From positions 30,483 through 94,482 of the forward strand of contig JBMNRA010000002.1 of assembly GCA_050944415.1 (NCBI GenBank): a stretch of 64,000 nt of DNA, written 5' to 3'. Source of the DNA: Ruminococcus_G sp050944415 (lineage in GTDB: Bacteria > Bacillota > Clostridia > Lachnospirales > Lachnospiraceae). The notes below the pieces were generated by a model. That model was not told the DNA's origin, ran no database searches, and saw only the letters and a list, made by a program, of their open reading frames with translations. Positions within the stretch are counted from its first letter, which is position 1; each line of letters begins with the position of its first letter. The position numbers and the translations under genes are program-made. Of the stretch, positions 26,478-34,794 are shown piece after piece.

Positions 26478-26516
26478 AAATGCCGTTGTACAGAAAATAT
26501 GTACAGCGGTATTTTT
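26478..26516 (+). terminator. Terminator after the flavodoxin gene
   Basis: AAATGCCGTTGTAC (26478-26491) pairs with GTACAGCGGTATTT (26501-26514) with one G-T pair, followed by a T-rich tail. Confidence 0.8.
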
Positions 26517-27503
26517 ATATCCTAATCTGGAAAACTTTTTATCCAGCCATTCACTGCAGAGACTTACCCAGGTGTTGAGATGATGACTGGAGTATTGCAA
26601 TATTATCTTTTGGATATCCATAGGAAGGGGCGAGAGATTTCAGAAGCCGGACAGCCCGTCTGACGTCATTGAGTATAAGGGCGAACACGGTAATCCAGTA
26701 CGGCGCCAAGATAACCGTCCTGCGCGAAGCGTGCGGCGACACACATTAACTATACGATCACAGGCAGGATCTTAAAAAACGATTTGCTGTTCTGCAGCTT
26801 TATTGGAAACATACCATGAATACAGGATATGTCCGTTTGGTAAGAAGCACGCTGCAGTTGATTTATGGAGAATCCGATTTAACGGACGAAAATATAATGA
26901 GAATATCCGCAGCTTACCGCTCACATATGGAAGATCTGGCTTTTTTGAACATATTTTGTGTCAGGTGTGTCATATCAGAAAAATAATATCTGATAACAGA
27001 GGTATCATATCAGTGGAAATGGTGGATTTTTGCTTGTGATTAAGGCGGATGCGACTATTAAGCTTGCAACAGTAATGGCTCTTTTCACCATGTGCTTGGC
27101 ATTCGGCGGAATTCTGAGCTTGAGGTCTATGTTGATTAAAAAAAAGTGATGTCAACAATTCGAACTAATCGCTATGCCGGGTTGAATATAAATAACAGTA
27201 TTCGCCTTGCGGTTGGATTTACCGATCAGATTCAGGACGAATGGGAGAATACAGATTATGTTGCAATCTACAGATCTACAGATCGTCCCATGTACGAACT
27301 TGACTGCCCTGCGGCTTAACGGTAAAATGGATGCATAACAGGTGGATGATACCCTGTAGCGGTATTGTGGAGAAACTTAGAAGATTACCATAGGTATAGA
27401 GACGCGGTTTTGAAAACTGCTCCATGCCACCGATGATGGAAACCCTCTGCGAGGATCCCTTTATGGCCATGTGGACAAAATCAAGGAAAGGAGCGTGGGG
27501 AAG
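26517..27503. other. Degenerate gene-poor stretch
   Basis: Nearly 1 kb with no convincing gene. Short open stretches look like decayed coding DNA: about 26817-26945 on the plus strand (TGYVRLVRSTLQLIYGES and similar) and a hydrophobic stretch at about 27035-27146 (VMALFTMCLAFGGILSLR). I cannot assign them to a family. A short tandem repeat CTACAGAT (x2) lies near 27268-27284. It marks the left side of an accessory region that ends before the polyamine operon. Confidence 0.5.
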
Positions 27504-29219
27504 GTGAAGAAGAAACTTCCCATTGGCATCGATGGATTTGAAAAAATCAGGACGAATGTTTTTTACTATGTAGATAAAACGTTGTTCATAAAGGAACTGT
27601 TACAGAACTGGGGAGAGGTAAACCTGTTTACCCGCCCCAGACGTTTTGGAAAGACCCTGAATATGAGTATGTTGAAATGCTTTTTTGAGATAGGGAGTGA
27701 ACCGGCGCTGTTCGAAGGACTGAAGATCATGCGGGAAAGAGAACTGTGTGAAAAATATATGGGGAAGTTTCCGGTGATCTCCATCAGCCTGAAAAGCGTA
27801 GGCGGTTTAAAATATGAAACCGCAGTTACCGCCTTGCGTTGGGTCATTGCGAACGAAGCATGCCGTTTTGGTTTCTTGAATGAGAGTGAACGGCTGGGCC
27901 AGAATGATAAAGAATTATATTCGGGGTTAACAGCAGTCAAAGACGGAAAATATACCATGCCCGATGATGCGCTGCTTGACAGTCTTAAGACCCTCTCCCG
28001 GTTACTTGAAAAGCATTACGGGCAGAAAGCCATCTTGCTGATTGATGAGTATGACGTGCCGCTGGATAAGGCATTTCAGGGAGGATACTATGAGGAGATG
28101 GTAAATCTTATTCGAAGTCTATTTGATAATGGGCTGAAGACTAACGACAGCTTGTATTTTGCTGTACTGACGGGATGTCTGCGGATCTCGAAAGAGAGCA
28201 TTTTCACAGGGCTGAACAATCCGAAAGTACACACGATCGCTGATGTCCGGTATGATGAGTACTTTGGTTTTACCAATGCGGATGTAGATGAACTGCTGGA
28301 ATTCTATGGCCTGTCAGCTTACAAAGATACGATTAAGGACTGGTACGATGGGTATCGCTTTGGAGATACAGACGTATATTGCCCCTGGGATGTGATCAAT
28401 TACTGCGATGAACTGCTGGCAGATCCCGGTGCGGAGCCGGAAAACTACTGGGCGAATACCAGCGGGAACGACCTGATCCGGCGTTTGCTGAAGAAGGCGA
28501 ACCAAAGTACGAGAAACGATGTCGAACAGCTGATCAACGGCGGAACCATAATCAAACCCATCCGTCAGGAACTGACCTACCGGGAGGTGGAGGATTCCAT
28601 TGATAATATCTGGAGTGTGCTATATTCTACCGGTTACCTGGCCTGCCGCAGGAGAGTTCCGGGGAAGAGAATGAAACTGGCATTGCCGAACGGGGAGGTC
28701 AGGGAACTGTTCATTGAACTGGTAAAAGATTGGTTTGAAGAAACGACCCAGGCAGACTCTGGAAGAGTCAGCCGTTTCTGTGAGGCGTTTCCGGCCGGAG
28801 ATGCGGATACGATCCAGGAGATGTTGGGTGATTACCTGTGGGATTCCATCAGTGTGCGAGATACAGCTGTCCGGAGGAACATGAAGGAAAACTTCTACCA
28901 TGGGATGCTGCTGGGGCTTTTGCAGAACCAGGACAGTTGGCTGGTAAAATCCAACGCAGAGACGGGGGAAGGATATAGTGATATTTCTATCCAGACGCCG
29001 GATAGGGTTGGAATCGTGATCGAACTGAAATATGCGGATGACGGAAATCTGGAGAAAGCATGCAGGGAAGCATTAAAGCAGATAGAAGAAAAGAAGTATA
29101 CACAGGGGCTGAAACGCCGGAGTATGAAAAAGATTATCAAGTATGGAATCGCTTTTTGTGAAAAAGAGTGTATGGTGGCGATGAAAATTGGCAAGACCGA
29201 AGAAGAGACCGAATTATGA
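27504..29219 (+). CDS. AAA-ATPase-like protein with C-terminal PD-(D/E)XK nuclease domain
   Basis: A 571-residue protein of a family common in gut Firmicutes and Bacteroidetes (AAA-ATPase_like N-terminal, PDDEXK_9 C-terminal). The N-terminus reads KKKLPIGIDGFEKIRTNVFY with the motif FYYVDKTLFIKELLQNWGEV and NTP-binding loop FTRPRRFGKTLNMSML. Walker B-like ILLIDEYDVPLDKAF follows, and the C-terminus has the nuclease-like core YSDISIQT...GIVIELKYADDGN. GTG 27504 is 10 bases after AAAGGAG and is preferred to ATG 27471 or GTG 27495. Function is unproven; a role in defence or mobile-element biology has been suggested. A truncated paralogue lies at 30418. Confidence 0.8.
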   Translation: MKKKLPIGIDGFEKIRTNVFYYVDKTLFIKELLQNWGEVNLFTRPRRFGKTLNMSMLKCFFEIGSEPALFEGLKIMRERELCEKYMGKFPVISISLKSVGGLKYETAVTALRWVIANEACRFGFLNESERLGQNDKELYSGLTAVKDGKYTMPDDALLDSLKTLSRLLEKHYGQKAILLIDEYDVPLDKAFQGGYYEEMVNLIRSLFDNGLKTNDSLYFAVLTGCLRISKESIFTGLNNPKVHTIADVRYDEYFGFTNADVDELLEFYGLSAYKDTIKDWYDGYRFGDTDVYCPWDVINYCDELLADPGAEPENYWANTSGNDLIRRLLKKANQSTRNDVEQLINGGTIIKPIRQELTYREVEDSIDNIWSVLYSTGYLACRRRVPGKRMKLALPNGEVRELFIELVKDWFEETTQADSGRVSRFCEAFPAGDADTIQEMLGDYLWDSISVRDTAVRRNMKENFYHGMLLGLLQNQDSWLVKSNAETGEGYSDISIQTPDRVGIVIELKYADDGNLEKACREALKQIEEKKYTQGLKRRSMKKIIKYGIAFCEKECMVAMKIGKTEEETEL

Positions 29220-29359
29220 TCCGGAGCAGGTTATGTATAGCAGGTCAACAATATCCAACGCAGGACACGTTGCAATTATATGCGCAGGATGCGCTGCATC
29301 CGATGCAGCAAACACGAAAAAGGGGTGTAAACAGCGGTTAAAATGCGGTAAAATATATA

Positions 29360-29389
29360 TTGACAAATACCCGTTATGTATCTTGTTAT
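29360..29389 (+). promoter_or_regulatory. Possible promoter of the AT-rich gene
   Basis: TTGACA (29360-29365), 18-base spacer, TGTTAT (29384-29389). The -10 is weak, so this is tentative. A small hairpin CTGCATC/GATGCAG lies near 29294-29309. Confidence 0.45.
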
Positions 29390-29481
29390 AACAAATAGGG
29401 GAGATGCTCTCAATTTTTATTACTGTTTTTGCTACATGCATATGAACAAAAACTGATCATCTCAGACGGGAGGGAACGCCA

Positions 29482-30417
29482 ATGAAAAAGAATATTGGTT
29501 ATTTGCCTTTAATGGGGCAGGCAAAGGAAACGATTATTCGAATTTTAACATTTTATATGAAGCCCAGAAGTAAAATAGAGTTTAATAAATTTTTCGATCA
29601 ATATTTTCCAAAGAAAAGTGAGGCTACAAAAAGACTAACCCAAAATACATTGGTTAACTACGGGCTCATTGAAGAGATTGAAGACTTTGTATTTGTTACA
29701 TCAAATTTGGGAAAAAAGTGGCTGCAGAGTAAATCGGATTTGGAACTTATTCTGATTCTGAATGAACGTATAGAATTTATAGGAGAATTTATTTATGAAT
29801 TAAGTGAGCATGGAAGGTTAACAGGCGCTGAATTGATTCAATTGGCAAATGTAAACTATGGAATAAAGTTGCACGATTCTGATTTAACCAGAAGAGCGCA
29901 GATTCTTAGAAATACGAACATGATAAGTATAAATCGCCGCAAACAATATAAGATAGAAGAAAATGGACGGTTTTTTTTAAGTAAAACAGGTATGCATGAT
30001 AGGCAGCAAGACGAGGGGGTTGGGCTAATACAAAAGAATAACTTAGAACAAGACCTCTCTTTTCAGAAAAGTGATGGTATAGAAAAAACAGAAGTTAAGC
30101 GTGAAAAAAAGAACAGAGTAGATGATGAAAAAGAACCAAAAAGAGAATATAAATTTCTATGGAAAAAGATTATGCAGTGTTTGGAAGAAGAATTATACGA
30201 TTGTAACACAGAATCATCACTTAAAATCCTGGATATTTATAGGATGATACGTTCTGGCAATGAGAAATTACAAATCGATCAGAAGGACATAAAAAAAGTT
30301 TTGGATTTTTTGGCCTCTCCTCTTATACAAGGAGTAGAATGTGTAAATCAGGACGAATACTGTGCAATAAGAACAGTAGAGAATATAAAGAAAACAATGC
30401 AGTTTTATAGCAATTAA
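29482..30417 (+). CDS. AT-rich protein of unknown function with winged-helix-like regions
   Basis: A 311-residue protein I do not recognise. The first ~170 residues look like two winged-helix units (KKSEATKRLTQNTLVNYGLI then LTGAELIQLANVNYGIKL), a central charged linker (about 175-225) is rich in Lys/Glu, and a C-terminal helical region follows. AGGGAGGG-like sequence precedes the ATG. Its composition is clearly more AT-rich than its neighbours and its codons favour AAA, ATA and TTA, a sign of horizontal transfer. It lies between an ATPase/nuclease gene and a truncated copy of it, so a role in defence or in a mobile element is possible but unsupported. Confidence 0.65.
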   Translation: MKKNIGYLPLMGQAKETIIRILTFYMKPRSKIEFNKFFDQYFPKKSEATKRLTQNTLVNYGLIEEIEDFVFVTSNLGKKWLQSKSDLELILILNERIEFIGEFIYELSEHGRLTGAELIQLANVNYGIKLHDSDLTRRAQILRNTNMISINRRKQYKIEENGRFFLSKTGMHDRQQDEGVGLIQKNNLEQDLSFQKSDGIEKTEVKREKKNRVDDEKEPKREYKFLWKKIMQCLEEELYDCNTESSLKILDIYRMIRSGNEKLQIDQKDIKKVLDFLASPLIQGVECVNQDEYCAIRTVENIKKTMQFYSN

Positions 30418-30543
30418 GAGGAAAAAACTTCTCAGCGGGATTGAAAATTTTGCGGAATTCTCTACAGAGGATTTTTATTATGTAGATAAAACGCTGTTTA
30501 TAAAAGAACTTTTGCAGAATTGGGGCAAGGTAAACCTGTTTTC
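30418..30543 (+). pseudogene. 5' fragment of an AAA-ATPase/PDDEXK paralogue
   Basis: Immediately after the preceding stop, about 42 codons match the N-terminus of the gene at 27504: KKLLSGIENFAEFS, then FYYVDKTLFIKELLQNWGKV and NLF. The match breaks off where the nucleotide-binding loop should begin, and the sequence turns into a transposase-like remnant on the other strand. It is a truncated gene copy, not a working protein. Confidence 0.8.
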
Positions 30544-30702
30544 ACAACCTTGACTGCCGTATTTCCAGATACATGCAAGGTACTGGCAATGTGTCGTTGG
30601 CTATGGCCATCTAACAGTATCTGTAAAATTTGTTTTTCTTTGGACAAGTACCAACCGGACGATTCTGAACCGCCATTCCGGAAGCACCGTAATATTCGAC
30701 AT
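30544..30702 (-). mobile_element. Remnant of a transposase N-terminus (helix-turn-helix, IS21 IstA-like)
   Basis: On the minus strand a frame reads SKEKQILQILLDGHSQRHIA followed by STLHVSGNTAVKVV, a helix-turn-helix typical of the start of IstA-type transposases. It runs into the truncated ATPase fragment at about 30543, and no body of a transposase or partner gene is present. It is probably what is left of an insertion that truncated the ATPase paralogue. Family assignment is tentative. Confidence 0.5.
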
Positions 30703-30841
30703 TCCTGTTATATCCCCTCTTTATGGGTTGTTTTAACACAGTGAATAATGGGTACAATGCGTATTTCAGCTGCAAACAATGGCTAACAAATAGCTAAAAC
30801 AAATAGTTTTTGGAAAGCAGCAGAAAGGTAGGGTAGATGTA

Positions 30842-30870
30842 TTGACAGAAACTCTTTTTTTGTGTTAAAT
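30842..30870 (+). promoter_or_regulatory. Promoter of the structured RNA before the polyamine operon
   Basis: TTGACA (30842-30847), 17-base spacer, TTAAAT (30865-30870). Transcription would start near 30877. Confidence 0.75.
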
Positions 30871-30876
30871 TGTAGG

Positions 30877-31182
30877 TGCTGAGGAAAGCATAAGATTATT
30901 TTGTTTTCAAGCAAATATAGGATCCAATTTCAAAAGCCCATACGGACAGGCGGGATCGGTTGCCGAGCGTGGCATATGGCCACATTATTGATTGAGTTAA
31001 AAGCTCAAATTTTATAAGTTGATTACTTTATAATCAGCGTGAAATACGCATCATCTTGTGAAACGGTCAATAAGAGTACGTAACATATATTTGCAATATA
31101 CTCTGAAAACGAAAATAATCTGTATTGATATATGGATTTGGAATGATTGAAAGCAGATGATTTTTTTCATCTGCTTTTTTCT
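30877..31182 (+). ncRNA. Structured non-coding RNA or regulatory leader of the polyamine operon
   Basis: About 306 bases with promoter, terminator and no open frame. A long closing helix is formed by AGATTATTTTGTTTTC (30893-30908) with 31105-31121 (one bulge) and continued by GCAAATATA (30911-30919) with TATATTTGC (31086-31094). Inside are a GATCC/GGATC helix (30921-30925/30953-30957) and hairpins GTGGC/GCCAC (30969-30983), TTGAG/CTCAA (near 30991-31007), TTGATTA/TAATCAG (31019-31037) and GCGT/ACGC (31037-31049). The terminator at 31149-31182 ends 36 bases before speA, and I see no separate promoter in that gap, which favours a leader with attenuation. I could not match it to a known family; raiA-type RNA is a candidate I cannot test. 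It lacks T-box, lysine and SAM riboswitch signatures. Confidence 0.65.
31149..31182 (+). terminator. Terminator/attenuator upstream of speA
   Basis: AAGCAGATGA (31151-31160) pairs with TCATCTGCTT (31167-31176), followed by a T run. ATCATCT at 31050-31056 is complementary to AGATGAT in its 5' arm (31155-31161), a possible antiterminator. Confidence 0.85.
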
Positions 31183-31218
31183 TAAATAATTCTGCAGAGA
31201 ATATACGGGAGTAATGCT

Positions 31219-32673
31219 ATGGACAACAGAGATCAGAACAGAGCGCCGATCTGCGAGGCGCTGGAACGGTTAAGAAAAAAAAGGGTGGTACCTTTTGATG
31301 TACCCGGTCATAAGAGAGGAAGGGGAAATCCAGAGCTGGAGCAGCTTCTGGGAGAGCGGTGTGTCAGTCTGGATGTAAATTCCATGAAGCCGCTGGATAA
31401 CCTGTGTCATCCGGTATCGGTTATTCGGGAGGCGGAAGAGCTGACGGCAGATGCATTTGGTGCAGATCATGCCTTTCTCATGGTAGGAGGTACCACATCT
31501 GCTGTTCAGAGTATGATACTTTCTGTGTGTAAGGCCGGAGATAAAATTATTCTTCCCAGGAATGTGCATAAAAGCGCCATCAACGCTCTTGTACTGTGCG
31601 GAGCTATTCCGGTTTATGTGGATATGGAAGTGGATGAGAGAATCGGAATTGCACTGGGCATGGAGAAAGAAAAGCTTGAAAAGGCCATTGCACTTCATCC
31701 TGACGCGGTGGCGGTGCTGGTGAACAATCCCACTTATTACGGCATTTGTTCCGATCTGGTATCCATTGTGGCGATTGCCCATGAGCACGGTATGAAGGTG
31801 CTGGTAGATGAGGCCCACGGAACCCACCTGTATTTTGGAAAGAACCTTCCGATTGCCGGTATCGCGGCGGGGGCGGATATGGCTGCCATATCTATGCATA
31901 AGTCCGGCGGCAGTCTGACTCAGAGTTCTGTGCTTCTGACGAATCAAACCATGAATCCGGAGTATGTGCGGCAGATTATCAATCTGACTCAGACTACCAG
32001 CGCGTCCTATCTTCTGCTGTCCAGTCTGGATATTTCCAGAAGAAATCTGGCTCTGCGGGGCGAAGCTTCCTTTGCCAGGGTGGTGGATATGGCGGAATAT
32101 GCCAGAACGGAGATCAATGCCATCGGCGGATATTATGCTTACGGAAAGGAATTGATCAACGGCAGCAGCGTGTATGATTTTGATGTGACAAAGCTGTGCG
32201 TTTATACCCAGGATATCGGTCTTACGGGGATTGAGGTTTATGATCTGCTTCGGGATGAATACGATATTCAGGTAGAGTTTGGCGATATAGGAAATATGAT
32301 GGCATATATTTCCATTGGGGACAGAATACGGGACATTGAACGGCTGGTGGGAGCGTTGGCAGATATCAAAAGGCTGTATGAAAGAGACGGCAGCGGTCTG
32401 ATCAGCTGCGAATACATTCAGCCGGAAGTGGTAGTGTCACCCCAGAGAGCTTTCTATGCGGAAAGAAAGTCTCTGCCTATTGAAGCGACGGAGCATTGCG
32501 TCTGCGGAGAATTTGTCATGTGTTATCCGCCGGGAATCCCCATTCTGGCGCCGGGAGAGAGAATTACCCGGGAGATTATCGATTATATACTTTTTGCCAG
32601 GGAAAAGGGATGTTCGCTTCAGGGAACGGAAAATCCCAGAGTAGAATTCTTAAATGTGATACAGGAGCAGTGA
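31219..32673 (+). CDS. speA: Arginine decarboxylase (Orn/Lys/Arg decarboxylase family)
   Basis: A 484-residue PLP enzyme of the fold-type I Orn/Lys/Arg decarboxylase family. Visible motifs are the substrate/entry segment PFDVPGHKRGRGN, the glycine-rich VGGTTSAVQSMILS, LVDEAHGTHLYFG and the PLP lysine in SMHKSGGSLTQSS. It heads a six-gene polyamine operon with agmatine deiminase and N-carbamoylputrescine amidase, so arginine (giving agmatine) is the likely substrate rather than lysine or ornithine. It is preceded by a structured RNA and terminator. The gene for the aminopropyltransferase-like protein starts 4 bases after the stop. Confidence 0.88.
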   Translation: MDNRDQNRAPICEALERLRKKRVVPFDVPGHKRGRGNPELEQLLGERCVSLDVNSMKPLDNLCHPVSVIREAEELTADAFGADHAFLMVGGTTSAVQSMILSVCKAGDKIILPRNVHKSAINALVLCGAIPVYVDMEVDERIGIALGMEKEKLEKAIALHPDAVAVLVNNPTYYGICSDLVSIVAIAHEHGMKVLVDEAHGTHLYFGKNLPIAGIAAGADMAAISMHKSGGSLTQSSVLLTNQTMNPEYVRQIINLTQTTSASYLLLSSLDISRRNLALRGEASFARVVDMAEYARTEINAIGGYYAYGKELINGSSVYDFDVTKLCVYTQDIGLTGIEVYDLLRDEYDIQVEFGDIGNMMAYISIGDRIRDIERLVGALADIKRLYERDGSGLISCEYIQPEVVVSPQRAFYAERKSLPIEATEHCVCGEFVMCYPPGIPILAPGERITREIIDYILFAREKGCSLQGTENPRVEFLNVIQEQ

Positions 32674-32677
32674 AATT

Positions 32678-33538
32678 ATGGAGATGTGGTTTTCGGAAAT
32701 ACATACCCAGAATATCAAGCTGACCATACGTACGGATAAGCAGCTGTTCAGCGGGGAAAGTGAATACCAGCGCATTGACGTTTTTGATTCCCCGGAGCTG
32801 GGTAAATTTGTGACATTAAACGGCGATATTATTTTTTCAGATGCGGATGAATTCGTGTATGACGAGATGGTTACTCATGTGCCTATGGCGGTTCATCCTA
32901 ATGTAAAAAAAGTATTGATTATCGGCGGTGGAGATGGAGGAGTGGCCAAGGAATTATCCTACTATCCGGAGATTGAGGAAATCGAAGTGGTAGAGCAAGA
33001 TGAGATGTTCATGGAGGTCTGTCAGAAGTTTTTTCCCGATATGGCGGAGGGATTGAAGGATCCCAGAGTAAAAATTTACCATGAGGACGGTCTGCGGTTC
33101 CTGCGCAGAAAAATTAATGAATATGATCTGATTATCAATGATTCCACCAATCCCTTCGGTTATACGGAAGGACTCTTTACAAAAGAGTTTTACGGAAGCT
33201 GCTACAAAGCTCTGAAAGAGGACGGAATTATGGTTTATCAGCACGGCAGTCCATTTTACGATGAGGATGAAGCGGCCTGCAGAAGCATGCACCGGAAGGT
33301 ATTCCGCAGTTTTCCCATCAGCCGGGTATATCAGGCACATATTACCACCTGCCCGGCGGGATACTGGCTGTTTGGATTTGCTTCAAAAAAATATCACCCC
33401 ATACGGGATTTCGACGGCGCCCGCTGGAAAAAGAGAAACATAAAAACATGGTACTATACAGCCAACCTTCATATCGGAGCGTTTATGCTGCCCAGATATG
33501 TGGAAGACTTACTGGAAGAGGAGGAAGATAAATTATGA
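32678..33538 (+). CDS. speE: Spermidine synthase-like aminopropyltransferase
   Basis: A 286-residue class I methyltransferase-fold protein of the SpeE family: beta-strand N-terminal domain, then IIGGGDGGVAKELSYYPEIE, VEQDEMFMEVC and YHEDGLRFL, which bind the decarboxylated SAM. The catalytic loop reads NDSTNPFGYTEGLFTKEFYG: D155 is the catalytic Asp of the DSTDP motif but the second Asp, which helps hold the amine, is N158. No speD (SAM decarboxylase) lies in the operon. It overlaps the next gene by 4 bases. It may act on an unusual amine or have another role; SpeE membership itself is firm. Confidence 0.85.
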   Translation: MEMWFSEIHTQNIKLTIRTDKQLFSGESEYQRIDVFDSPELGKFVTLNGDIIFSDADEFVYDEMVTHVPMAVHPNVKKVLIIGGGDGGVAKELSYYPEIEEIEVVEQDEMFMEVCQKFFPDMAEGLKDPRVKIYHEDGLRFLRRKINEYDLIINDSTNPFGYTEGLFTKEFYGSCYKALKEDGIMVYQHGSPFYDEDEAACRSMHRKVFRSFPISRVYQAHITTCPAGYWLFGFASKKYHPIRDFDGARWKKRNIKTWYYTANLHIGAFMLPRYVEDLLEEEEDKL

Positions 33539-34794
33539 GCAGACTGATGATTATCGGATGCGGAGGTGTAGCTTCCGTTGCCATTCGCAAATGCTGTCAG
33601 AACAGTGAAGTATTTGAAGAAATTATGATTGCCAGCAGAACAAAGTCAAAATGTGATGCCCTGAAGGAAAAGCTGGAGTCTAAAACGAAAACCAGAATCT
33701 TTACGGCCCAGGTAGATGCGGATAACGTGCAGGAGCTGGTCAGCCTTATGAAATCCTGGAAGCCGGACGCCGTCCTGAATGTGGCCCTGCCCTATCAGGA
33801 TCTAACCATTATGGATGCCTGCCTGGAGGCGGGAGTGGATTATATTGATACGGCCAACTATGAGCCGGAGGATACGGAAGACCCCGGATGGCGGAAGATC
33901 TATGAAGAGAGATGTAAGCGGCTGGGCTTTACCGCCTATTTTGATTATTCCTGGCAGTGGGCATATCAGGACAGATTTAAAGAGGCCGGGCTTACCGCTC
34001 TTCTGGGCAGCGGATTTGATCCCGGCGTTACCAGCGTATACGCGGCCTATGCTCTGAAACATTATTTTGATGAGATTCATACCATTGATATTCTGGACTG
34101 CAACGGCGGGGATCACGGCTATCCATTTGCTACCAATTTCAATCCGGAAGTGAATTTAAGAGAAGTTTCCGCGCCGGGCTCTTACTGGGAGGAGGGCAAA
34201 TGGGTGGAAATTCCTGCCATGAGCGTTAAACGGGAGTATGATTTTCCGCAGGTGGGGATGAAAGATATGTATTTACTTCACCATGAAGAGATTGAGTCAC
34301 TGGCGAAAAATATCCCGGGAGTGAAAAGAATCCGTTTCTTCATGACTTTTGGACAAAGTTATCTGACTCATATGAAATGTCTGGAAAATGTGGGAATGCT
34401 GCGGACGGATCCCGTCAATTTCAAAGGCCAGGAGATTGTGCCGATTCAGTTTTTAAAAGAACTGCTTCCCGATCCGGCGTCTCTGGGACCCAGAACAGTG
34501 GGGAAAACCAATATCGGCTGTATCTTTTCCGGCATCAAGGCTGGAAAAGAAAAGACGCTTTATATCTATAATGTCTGCGACCATCAGGAATGCTACAGGG
34601 AAGTGGAATCCCAGGCCGTATCCTATACTACCGGAGTGCCCGCCATGATCGGCTCCATGCTGGTACTAAACGGGCAGTGGAAGAAACCGGGAGTATACAA
34701 TGTGGAAGAATTTGATCCCGATCCCTACATGGAAGCGCTGAATAAATGGGGACTGCCCTGGGTGGTATGCGAAGACCCGAAACTGGTGGACTGA
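33535..34794 (+). CDS. Carboxy(nor)spermidine dehydrogenase (saccharopine dehydrogenase family)
   Basis: A 419-residue NAD(P)-dependent reductase. The Rossmann start MIIGCGGVASVAIRKC and the saccharopine dehydrogenase-like body (DYIDTANYEPEDT, LGSGFDPGVTSVYAAYALKH, HGYPFATNFNPEVN) identify the carboxynorspermidine/carboxyspermidine synthase group. It reductively condenses a diamine (putrescine or diaminopropane) with aspartate semialdehyde. The decarboxylase follows directly, sharing a base of stop and start. In this operon, which makes putrescine, carboxyspermidine is the likely product. Confidence 0.9.
   Translation: MSRLMIIGCGGVASVAIRKCCQNSEVFEEIMIASRTKSKCDALKEKLESKTKTRIFTAQVDADNVQELVSLMKSWKPDAVLNVALPYQDLTIMDACLEAGVDYIDTANYEPEDTEDPGWRKIYEERCKRLGFTAYFDYSWQWAYQDRFKEAGLTALLGSGFDPGVTSVYAAYALKHYFDEIHTIDILDCNGGDHGYPFATNFNPEVNLREVSAPGSYWEEGKWVEIPAMSVKREYDFPQVGMKDMYLLHHEEIESLAKNIPGVKRIRFFMTFGQSYLTHMKCLENVGMLRTDPVNFKGQEIVPIQFLKELLPDPASLGPRTVGKTNIGCIFSGIKAGKEKTLYIYNVCDHQECYREVESQAVSYTTGVPAMIGSMLVLNGQWKKPGVYNVEEFDPDPYMEALNKWGLPWVVCEDPKLVD

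Noticed and set aside
26551..26742. Short minus-strand ORF between the flavodoxin and ATPase genes
   Set aside because: No ribosome binding site and no recognisable family; the surroundings look degenerate.
27471..27503. Upstream ATG/GTG starts for the ATPase/nuclease gene
   Set aside because: They precede or abut the AAAGGAG site; GTG 27504 has correct spacing and gives the family's usual N-terminus.
29294..29309. Hairpin CTGCATC/GATGCAG as a terminator after the ATPase/nuclease gene
   Set aside because: Short stem and no T run follow.
30877..31182. tmRNA, RNase P RNA or 6S RNA
   Set aside because: No tRNA-like ends or tag frame, no conserved RNase P P4 sequences despite a GAGGAAAG match at the start, and the multi-hairpin interior does not look like a 6S bubble. 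Rfam should settle it.
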